Both the position numbers and the translations under genes were made by a program. This document shows positions 1-5,230 of a DNA stretch of 8,806 nt, in pieces (position 1 is the stretch's first letter; each line of letters starts with the position of its first letter). Origin of the DNA: Kiritimatiellia bacterium (GTDB lineage: Bacteria > Verrucomicrobiota > Kiritimatiellia > RFP12 > UBA1067). Where the stretch lies: NCBI GenBank assembly GCA_017430155.1, contig JAFRNO010000607.1:1-8806 (forward strand), given 5' to 3'. The notes beneath the pieces were generated by a model. It worked only from the letters and a program-made list of their open reading frames with translations, was not told the DNA's origin and ran no database searches.

Positions 1-1
1 C

Positions 2-367
2 GAGGACGTCACCGCCAAGTCGTCGGCGAGCATCATCGCGAGCTCCATCACGGGCGTGCCGGGGCTGCGTCCGCAGGGCGTCACGCTCCGCAACCTGGAC
101 CTCACCGTGAAGGGGGGCGGGCGCGCGGCGCACGCCGCGGCGCAGGTGCCGGAGGTGGAGAAGTGCTATCCCGAGAACCGCATGTTCAAGATGCCGCTTC
201 CCGCGTACGGGTTCTACGTGCGCCACGCGGACGGCGTGCGCTTCGAGAACGTCAAGCTGCGCTGGACGGGCGGCGATGAGGAGCGCGAGGCCGTGGTGCA
301 GGACGACTGCACGGGCGTGACGTTCACGAAATGCGATTTCCAGCCGCCCGTCAAGGCGAAGAGGTGA
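2..367 (+). CDS. C-terminal end of a GH28-like (polygalacturonase-type) beta-helix protein, 5' end outside window
   Basis: The frame is open from base 2 to a TGA at 365-367, giving the last 121 residues of a longer protein. It reads as the final coils of a right-handed beta-helix, with strand-turn pieces such as GVTLRNLDLTV, GVRFENVKLRW and GVTFTKCDF spaced as in GH28 enzymes. The segment AYGFYVRHADGVRFENV and the preceding VPEVEKCYPENRMF closely resemble the C-terminal region of bacterial GH28 proteins annotated as polygalacturonase or rhamnogalacturonase types. The catalytic Asp residues and any signal peptide lie upstream of the window, so activity cannot be judged. A GTG at 56 could open a short ORF but has no reason to be the start, because the coding pattern continues upstream. 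The stop is 6 bases before the antitoxin gene, so co-transcription is likely. Confidence 0.75.
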   Translation, partial: EDVTAKSSASIIASSITGVPGLRPQGVTLRNLDLTVKGGGRAAHAAAQVPEVEKCYPENRMFKMPLPAYGFYVRHADGVRFENVKLRWTGGDEEREAVVQDDCTGVTFTKCDFQPPVKAKR

Positions 368-373
368 GCGGCG

Positions 374-613
374 ATGGAAGTCACGACAGGGCAGATCGTC
401 TCCGTCACGGAGGCCAACCAGAACTTCTCGGCCGTCGCGCGCAAGGTGGACGCGCGCGGGCGGGTGCTCATTTTCCGCAACAACCGTCCGGCCTACGTGA
501 TGTACGGCGTGGAGTCGTGTCCGCTCGACCTCACGGACGACGAGCGCGTGGACGTGGCGGTGCGTCGCGTGCTGAAGCGCTACCGCGCCGCGCTGGAGGA
601 GTTGTCCGCATGA
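374..613 (+). CDS. Phd/YefM-family antitoxin
   Basis: This 79-residue protein matches the Phd/YefM antitoxin pattern. The N-terminal part, IVSVTEANQNFSAVARKVDA, is the DNA-binding and dimerisation half, followed by RVLIFRNNRPAYVMYGVE, the typical strand-turn-strand with the NNRPAYV signature. The C-terminal acidic and helical tail (about residues 53-79, LTDDERVDVAVRRVLKRYRAALEELSA) is where Phd-type antitoxins bind their toxin. In known systems the protein also represses its own operon. The start ATG at 374 is preceded by a purine-rich AAGAGG inside the last codons of the upstream gene. The stop overlaps the next start in an ATGA junction at 610-613, which supports translational coupling with the Doc-like gene. 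No promoter is visible in the 6 bases upstream, so it probably depends on the GH28-like transcript or on a promoter hidden in that gene. Confidence 0.85.
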   Translation: MEVTTGQIVSVTEANQNFSAVARKVDARGRVLIFRNNRPAYVMYGVESCPLDLTDDERVDVAVRRVLKRYRAALEELSA

Positions 614-990
614 CGCGTCTCATGAAAGATAAGGTGCTCGCGCTGCAGAAGGCCGTCGCGAAGCGCACGGGCAAGGATTCGCCGGCGCCCGACGCCGCGG
701 CGCTCGAGGCCGCGCTCGCGGCGCCGTTCGCGCGCGGCGCGGACGGCGCGGACGTGTTCCCCTCGCGCGAGGAGAAGGCCGCGAAGCTCGGCTACGAGCT
801 CGCCGCGAAACGCGTGTTCGGCGCGGACGGCGCGCGGATGGCGATGGCCGTGACGCTCGTGTTCCTCGAGGCGAACGGACTCGCCGTGGACGCGCCGCAC
901 GACGAGGTCGTGGTGACCGCGCGCGCGCTTGCGAACCGCCGCCTGCGCTACGACGATTTGCTCGCGTGGATCTGCCGCCACGCGACGTAG
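610..990 (+). CDS. Doc (death-on-curing) family protein with a degenerate Fic active site
   Basis: The protein has 126 residues, the same length as phage P1 Doc as I recall it. Family features are clear: AALEAALAAPF (30-40), FPSREEKAAKLGYEL (50-64), the helix MAVTLVFLEANGL (79-91) and the C-terminal YDDLLAWICRH (114-124). Active Doc proteins kill by phosphorylating EF-Tu through a motif of the form H-x-F-x-D/N-G/A-N-K-R. Aligned without gaps on the flanking helices, this protein has R68-V-F70-G-A-D-G-A-R76. Only the Phe and final Arg remain; catalytic His is Arg, and the Asp, Asn and Lys are gone. The other two frames across this segment do not restore the motif, so it is not a simple frameshift. 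It overlaps the antitoxin gene by 4 bases. Expected outcome: a non-toxic or repurposed partner of the antitoxin. Family assignment is strong; loss of activity is inference. Confidence 0.82.
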   Translation: MTRLMKDKVLALQKAVAKRTGKDSPAPDAAALEAALAAPFARGADGADVFPSREEKAAKLGYELAAKRVFGADGARMAMAVTLVFLEANGLAVDAPHDEVVVTARALANRRLRYDDLLAWICRHAT

Positions 991-1014
991 CGCGTACGGG
1001 AAAGGGAGAATGTT

Positions 1015-3159
1015 ATGAAAGGGATTCAACTCTTTGCGCTGTGCTGTGCGACGGCCGCGACAAGCGCGGCCCTCCCGGAGCAGTACGTGTTGCCGGAGAT
1101 GGGCACGGTCAACACGCACGCGCTCTCCACGGGCAACCTCTATCCCGCGATCGCCCGTCCGTGGGGCGTGGGGCTGTGGACGCCGCAGACCGTGCCGAAC
1201 GGACGCGAACGCTGGTTCTACGACTACACGCATCCGCGCATCTACGGCCTGCGCCACACGTACCAGCCGAGTCCCTGGATCGGCGACTGGGGCGCATGGT
1301 CTATCCTGCCGCTCGTCGGCCGTCCTGGCACGAACGCCGCCGCGCGCGCGAGCTGGTTCTCGCACAAGGCCGAGACGATGTCGCCCGCGCTCTACCGCGT
1401 GTACCTCGCCGAGTTCGACGTCACGGCCGCGCTCGCGCCCACCGCGCACGGCGCGGCGTTCCGCTTCGACTATCCGGCCGCGGACGTGCCCGGCTTCGTG
1501 GTGGACACCTTCGGCCTCGGCGAGGCCGCGCTCTCGTCGGACGGCCGCCGCGTGACGGGCTGGACGCGCGGCTACACGCAGCCGAAGAAATACGGCACGA
1601 ACCTTGTGCAGCGTTTCGTGCTTGAGCTGGGGCGTCCTGCCGCCGCCGCGGAGCGTCTCCCCGACGGCGCGCTCTGGGTGCGCTTTGCGCCAACGTCCGC
1701 GCGCACGCCGGTGGAGTTGCGCGTGGGCACCTCGCTCATCTCGGACGAGTTCGCGTCGCGCAGCCTCGCGGAGACGGCGGCCGGTTTCGACGCCGTGGCC
1801 GCGGAGGGACGCGCTGAGTGGAACCGTCTGCTCGGGCGCGTGCGCGTGCAATCGGATTCCATCGATCGCCTCCGCGTGTTCTACACATGCCTCTACCGCG
1901 CGTTGCTCTTCCCGCGCTCGCTCGGCGAGACGGACGCGCGCGGCGCGACGGTGCACTTCAGTCCGTCGGCGGGCGACGTGCGTCCGGGCCCCTACTTCGG
2001 CGGCACGGGTTTCTGGGACACGTTCCGCGCGCTCTATCCGCTCCTCAACTTCCTCTATCCCGAGATGAGCGCGCAGATGATGGCGGGGCTCGAGAACTGC
2101 TGGAAGGAGAGCGGGTGGCTGCCGGAGTGGTCGAGTCCGGGGCTCGTCGACTGCATGGTGGGCAACAACTCGGCGAGCGTGGTGGCGGGCGCGTGGCTGG
2201 ACGGCGTACGCGGAGGGTTCGACATCAACGAACTTTACCGCGCGCTCGTGCATGGCGCGAACAACGCGCATCCGACGATGAAGTCCGTTGGACGCCTCGG
2301 CGTGGAGCACTACAACGCGAAGGGCTACGTGCCGCGCGACGTGGGCATCAACGAGTCCGCCGCGCGCACGCTCGAGTACGCCTACGACGACTGGTGCATC
2401 GCCGCGCTCGCGCGGGCGATCGGGCGTCCGCGGGAGGAGATCGACCTCTACGCGTCGCGCGCGCGCAACTGGCGCAACGTGTTCGACCCCGCGCGCCGCA
2501 TCGCGGTGGGGCGCAACGCGGACGGTTCGTTCAACGCGGCATTCGACCCGTTCGCCTGGGGCGGCGACTTCACGGAGGGCTGCGCGCTCCACTACACGTG
2601 GAGCGTGTTCCACGACGTCGAAGGCCTCTGCGAGGCGATGGGCGGGCGAAAGGAGTTCGAGCGCCGGCTCGACGAGATCTTCGCGCTGCCGCCGAAGTTC
2701 ACGTCCACGTACTCCCACGCCGTGATCCACGAGATGCGCGAGATGCAGGTCATGGGCTTCGGACAGTACGCGCACGGCAACCAGCCCATCCAGCACATGG
2801 TCTACCTCTACGACTGGACGGACGCGCCGGAGAAGGCGGGGCGCCGCGCGCGCGACGTGATGGACCGCCTCTACGCGCCGACGCCCGACGGCTACTGCGG
2901 CGACGAGGACAACGGGCAGACCTCGGCGTGGTTCGTGTGGAGCGCGCTCGGCCTCTACCCCGTGTGCCCCGGCTCGGGCGAGTACGCCACCGGCACGCCG
3001 CTCTTCGACCGCGCCGACGTGTCGCTGCCGAACGGCCGCACGCTGGAGATCCGCGCGCCGGGCGCCGCAGCGCGCCGTTTTCCCGCGGCTCCCGCGCCGC
3101 GCGTGCGGCGCGCCGATCTGCTGAAGGGTGGCCCCCTCCTTTTCGGGTCCGCGCGGTGA
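1015..3159 (+). CDS. Secreted GH92 alpha-mannosidase, probably alpha-1,2 specific
   Basis: The 714-residue protein is a glycoside hydrolase family 92 exo-mannosidase, a calcium-dependent inverting enzyme family acting on N-glycans. A signal peptide spans about residues 1-18 (cut near TSA/A). The N-terminal beta-sandwich leads into the (alpha/alpha)6 domain, with family landmarks GFWDTFRALYPL, VGRLGVEHYNAKGYVPRD and GDEDNGQTSAWFVWSALGLYP. E521 (EGCALHYTW) and D630/D632 have the same spacing as the catalytic acid E533 and base candidates D642/D644 recalled for BT3990. H572-E573 (IHEM) falls where BT3990 has H584-E585, linked to alpha-1,2 specificity. Oddities: EGCALHYTW where EGNAWQYTW is common, and a shortened C-terminal beta region before DLLKGGPLLF. 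ATG 1015 is chosen because GGGAG at 1004-1008 lies 6 bases upstream. It starts 24 bases after the Doc-like gene. Confidence 0.93.
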   Translation: MKGIQLFALCCATAATSAALPEQYVLPEMGTVNTHALSTGNLYPAIARPWGVGLWTPQTVPNGRERWFYDYTHPRIYGLRHTYQPSPWIGDWGAWSILPLVGRPGTNAAARASWFSHKAETMSPALYRVYLAEFDVTAALAPTAHGAAFRFDYPAADVPGFVVDTFGLGEAALSSDGRRVTGWTRGYTQPKKYGTNLVQRFVLELGRPAAAAERLPDGALWVRFAPTSARTPVELRVGTSLISDEFASRSLAETAAGFDAVAAEGRAEWNRLLGRVRVQSDSIDRLRVFYTCLYRALLFPRSLGETDARGATVHFSPSAGDVRPGPYFGGTGFWDTFRALYPLLNFLYPEMSAQMMAGLENCWKESGWLPEWSSPGLVDCMVGNNSASVVAGAWLDGVRGGFDINELYRALVHGANNAHPTMKSVGRLGVEHYNAKGYVPRDVGINESAARTLEYAYDDWCIAALARAIGRPREEIDLYASRARNWRNVFDPARRIAVGRNADGSFNAAFDPFAWGGDFTEGCALHYTWSVFHDVEGLCEAMGGRKEFERRLDEIFALPPKFTSTYSHAVIHEMREMQVMGFGQYAHGNQPIQHMVYLYDWTDAPEKAGRRARDVMDRLYAPTPDGYCGDEDNGQTSAWFVWSALGLYPVCPGSGEYATGTPLFDRADVSLPNGRTLEIRAPGAAARRFPAAPAPRVRRADLLKGGPLLFGSAR
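1053..1077 (+). repeat. REP-like palindrome copy inside GH92 signal-peptide codons
   Basis: GGCCGCGACAAGCGCGGCC at 1053-1071 is identical to 7128-7146, and the next bases CTCCCG also match apart from one C missing here. It can form a 7-bp stem (GGCCGCG/CGCGGCC) with the ACAAG loop shared by the 3' cluster. It encodes about residues 13-21, across the predicted signal-peptide cleavage site. Identity over 19 bases makes chance unlikely, though GC richness raises the background. Confidence 0.6.
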
Positions 3160-3184
3160 ACTTTAAATTCCGCACATTCGGGGA

Positions 3185-3213
3185 TTGACTAAGCGGCGGA
3201 GATTCGGTATCAT
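3185..3213 (+). promoter_or_regulatory. Sigma70-type promoter of the repeat-protein/tRNA unit
   Basis: TTGACT (3185-3190) and TATCAT (3208-3213) are separated by exactly 17 bases, a near-consensus pair. The -10 is preceded by GG, as in the other promoters of this window. Transcription would start near 3220, leaving a short leader of about 38 bases before the ATG at 3259. It lies in the only gap between the GH92 gene and the repeat protein. Confidence 0.75.
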
Positions 3214-3244
3214 AATGCCGTTTCACCGATTTCAGAAAATCAAT

Positions 3245-3250
3245 AAGGAG
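3245..3250 (+). promoter_or_regulatory. Ribosome binding site deciding the 3259 start
   Basis: AAGGAG at 3245-3250 is a strong Shine-Dalgarno sequence. It is only 2 bases from the ATG at 3253 but 8 bases from the in-frame ATG at 3259, so 3259 is the better start. The protein then begins MNRIVK. Confidence 0.7.
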
Positions 3251-3258
3251 CTATGAAG

Positions 3259-3981
3259 ATGAACCGTATCGTGAAGTGTGGTCTGTTTGCAGGCGCGCTC
3301 GCCGCGCTGGCCGCTCAGCCTGTCCTTGCGCAGGAGCGTGAGTATGCCGGTGCGCCGGATCCGAAGAGCTACGGCTACACCGTGCTGATGATTGGCATTG
3401 CCACGCCGATCTCCCTGCCATGGGATTTCGACTGGGACGTGTTCGGCCTGAACGCCAACCTGGCGTACAGCGACTGCAACAAGATGTACGGCCTCGAGGC
3501 GGCGGGCGTGGGCGACACGGCGCGTCTCGACATGATCGGCCTCCAGGCGGCGCTCGGCTTCTGCTACGCGAACCGCGACGCGGTCGGCGCGCAGGTTGCC
3601 GCGGTCACGCTGTGCAACCGCACGGCCTACGGCCTCACGGTGGACGCGTTCAGCATGAACCGCGAGTTCCTCGGTCTCCGCGTCGACGGCCTCGCGTCGA
3701 TGACCGACGCGTCGCTCTACGGTCTCTCCATCGCGGGCCTCGGCAGCGCGGTGCGCGAGGACATGTGGGGCTGGCAGGTCGCGCTCGGCGCGAACTTCGC
3801 CCGCCGCGTGCACGGTTTCCAGACGGTCGGCATCTGCAACATGACGGACGAGCTCCGCGGCGCGCAGATCGGCATCGTCAACTACGCCGCCACCTGCTCG
3901 GCTGGCTTCCAGATCGGTCTCGTGAACCTCATCATGGACAACGAGGTTCCCTTCCTCCCGATCTTCAACTGCTACTTCTAA
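3259..3981 (+). CDS. Secreted LA_2272-type surface repeat protein
   Basis: The protein has 240 residues from the ATG at 3259 (242 if 3253 is used). A clean signal peptide covers residues 1-24 (basic MNRIVK, an Ala/Leu-rich core, cut after VLA). From about residue 62 to 232 it is built of roughly ten repeats of 14-16 residues, each starting with a G-(L/F/A/W)-(x)-(V/I/A)-(A/G/D) core. Examples are GLQAALGFCYANRD, GWQVALGANFARR, GFQTVGICNMTDELR and GAQIGIVNYAATCSA. This matches the LA_2272-like surface repeat family as I know it, including the GFQIGLVN element and an end of the type PFLPIFNxxF. The regular spacing suggests a beta-solenoid or barrel-like sheet exposed outside the inner membrane. 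The function of the family is unknown to me. It has its own promoter at 3185-3213 and is followed by a tRNA gene and a terminator. Confidence 0.8.
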   Translation: MNRIVKCGLFAGALAALAAQPVLAQEREYAGAPDPKSYGYTVLMIGIATPISLPWDFDWDVFGLNANLAYSDCNKMYGLEAAGVGDTARLDMIGLQAALGFCYANRDAVGAQVAAVTLCNRTAYGLTVDAFSMNREFLGLRVDGLASMTDASLYGLSIAGLGSAVREDMWGWQVALGANFARRVHGFQTVGICNMTDELRGAQIGIVNYAATCSAGFQIGLVNLIMDNEVPFLPIFNCYF

Positions 3982-4007
3982 GGCTGGCGGCTTCTGGTCG
4001 CAGCAAT

Positions 4008-4084
4008 GCGACTGTAGCTCAACTGGATAGAGCGTTGGCCTCCGAAGCCGAAGGTTGCTGGTTCGATCCCAGTCAGTCGCACCA
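4008..4084 (+). tRNA. tRNA-Arg (anticodon CCG), CCA encoded
   Basis: The full cloverleaf can be drawn. The acceptor stem GCGACTG (4008-4014) pairs perfectly with CAGTCGC (4074-4080). The D stem is GCTC/GAGC (4017-4020 with 4030-4033). The anticodon stem TTGGC/GCCGA encloses the loop CTCCGAA, giving anticodon CCG at 4042-4044. The T arm is GCTGG-TTCGATC-CCAGT. The discriminator A4081 is followed by an encoded CCA. It reads CGG codons. It begins 26 bases after the stop of the repeat protein, with no obvious promoter between them. Confidence 0.97.
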
Positions 4085-4092
4085 ATGAAACG

Positions 4093-4123
4093 GAGAGCCC
4101 CCTGTGCGGGGCTTTCTGTTTTT
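4093..4123 (+). terminator. Rho-independent terminator after tRNA-Arg
   Basis: GAGAGCCCC (4093-4101, one G-T wobble) pairs with GGGGCTTTC (4108-4116) around the loop CTGTGC. The T-rich run TTTCTGTTTTT follows immediately. It closes the repeat-protein/tRNA unit 8 bases after the encoded CCA and separates it from the transporter promoter. Confidence 0.88.
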
Positions 4124-4159
4124 CTCGTTTGAAGAGGTCTTCCCAACTACGCGCGGATG

Positions 4160-4168
4160 TGGTATACT
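4160..4168 (+). promoter_or_regulatory. Extended -10 promoter of the transporter (leaderless start)
   Basis: TGG-TATACT gives an extended -10 with the hexamer at 4163-4168. No good -35 is visible 17 bases upstream, as is usual for extended -10 promoters. Transcription would begin 6-7 bases after the hexamer, at about 4175, which is the A of the likely start codon. Confidence 0.65.
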
Positions 4169-4174
4169 GCGCGC

Positions 4175-5203
4175 ATGTACTACTGCAACAACTACACCCT
4201 CGCCGTCGTTTTCTGCGTCATCACCATGCTCTGCTGGGGCAGCTGGGGCAACACCCAGAAGCTCGCGGGGCGAACATGGCGCTATGAGCTCTTCTACTGG
4301 GACTACGTGATCGGCGTCCTGCTGTTTGCGCTCGTCTCGGGCCTCACCTTCGGCAGCCACTTCGGCGGCGAGGCGTGGAGCTTCATCCCGAACCTGAAGC
4401 AGGCCTCCGCCGCGAACATTGGCAGCGCCTTCCTCGGCGGCGTCGTCTTCAACGCGGCGAACATCCTGCTCGCGGCGGCGATCTCGATCGCGGGGATGAG
4501 CGTGGCGTTCCCCGTGGGCATCGGCCTCGCGCTCGTGCTCGGCGTGATCATCAACTACGTGTCGGACGGGAAGGGCAATCCCGTTCTCCTGTTCTCGGGC
4601 GTGGCGATCATCGCGGTGGCGATTCTCTGCAACGCGTTCGCCTACAAGATCAAGCAGGCGAACGAAACCTCGGGACAGCGGTCGGGCCTCGTCAAGGGAA
4701 TCGTCCTCTCCGTCATCTGCGGCGTGCTGATGTCGACGTTCTACTATTTCGTCGGACGCACGATGCCCGAGAAGTTCGAGGACTTCGCGGCGGCTGCGCC
4801 GAAGGCCGGGTTGTTGACGCCCTACGCCGCGTTCTTCGTGTTCGCGTTCGGCGTGTTCGTCTCCACGTTCGTGTTCAACGCGATTGCGATGCGGCGTCCC
4901 GTCTCGGGCGAGCCGATCAACGAGTTGGCGTATTTCAAGGGGAGCTTCCCCGTGCACCTCGTGGGCATGCTCGGCGGTCTCATCTGGGGGCTTGGCTTCG
5001 GAATCAACCTCGTCGCGGCGGGCAAGGCCGGCACGGCGATCTCCTACGGACTCGGACAGGGCGCGACGCTCGTCTCTGCTCTCTGGGGCATCCTCGTGTG
5101 GCGTGAGTTCAAGGGCGCGCCGCCGAAGGCGGGCCTGCTCAACCTCGCCATGTTCGTCCTGTTCCTCGCGGGACTGGGGTTGATCATCGCGGCCGGCGCC
5201 TGA
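4175..5203 (+). CDS. DMT/GRP-type sugar transporter, multi-pass membrane protein
   Basis: From the ATG at 4175 the protein has 342 residues and about ten hydrophobic segments (roughly 7-25, 42-59, 81-100, 104-127, 134-156, 168-190, 208-230, 246-265, 274-296, 315-341). The N-terminal stretch with CWGSWGNTQKL and WRYELFYWDYVIG is typical of GRP/GlcU-like members of the drug/metabolite transporter superfamily that are common in Bacteroidetes and PVC bacteria; these are linked to sugar uptake. The substrate cannot be read from sequence. The upstream in-frame ATG at 4157 is unlikely, because the -10 hexamer lies inside that extension and 4175 sits at the predicted transcription start. No Shine-Dalgarno sequence precedes 4175. 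The next gene starts 27 bases after the stop, so the permease probably shares a transcript with the sialidase-like enzyme. Confidence 0.82.
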   Translation: MYYCNNYTLAVVFCVITMLCWGSWGNTQKLAGRTWRYELFYWDYVIGVLLFALVSGLTFGSHFGGEAWSFIPNLKQASAANIGSAFLGGVVFNAANILLAAAISIAGMSVAFPVGIGLALVLGVIINYVSDGKGNPVLLFSGVAIIAVAILCNAFAYKIKQANETSGQRSGLVKGIVLSVICGVLMSTFYYFVGRTMPEKFEDFAAAAPKAGLLTPYAAFFVFAFGVFVSTFVFNAIAMRRPVSGEPINELAYFKGSFPVHLVGMLGGLIWGLGFGINLVAAGKAGTAISYGLGQGATLVSALWGILVWREFKGAPPKAGLLNLAMFVLFLAGLGLIIAAGA

Positions 5204-5230
5204 CGCGCCGCGCACAAACGGAGAGATAAA

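Noticed and set aside
811..845. A compensating frameshift hiding an intact Fic motif in the Doc-like gene
   Set aside because: The other two + frames over this segment do not give H-x-F-x-(D/N)-(G/A)-N-K-R or a near match.
580..2796. Very long open frame on the minus strand across the doc and GH92 genes
   Set aside because: It is the complement of strong + strand genes with high GC third positions, which removes stops from an antisense frame. The product is Arg/His/Ala/Val-rich with no recognisable domain.
3160..3184. Terminator after GH92
   Set aside because: No GC-rich hairpin followed by a T-run is present. The AT-rich ACTTTAAATTCC stretch alone is not evidence.
4008..4084. tRNA-Arg as an integration site for a mobile element
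   Set aside because: I found no second copy of the tRNA 3' end in the window and no integrase gene.
4157..4174. Upstream start codon ATG 4157 for the transporter
   Set aside because: The -10 hexamer 4163-4168 lies inside this extension, and the family N-terminus fits the start at 4175.
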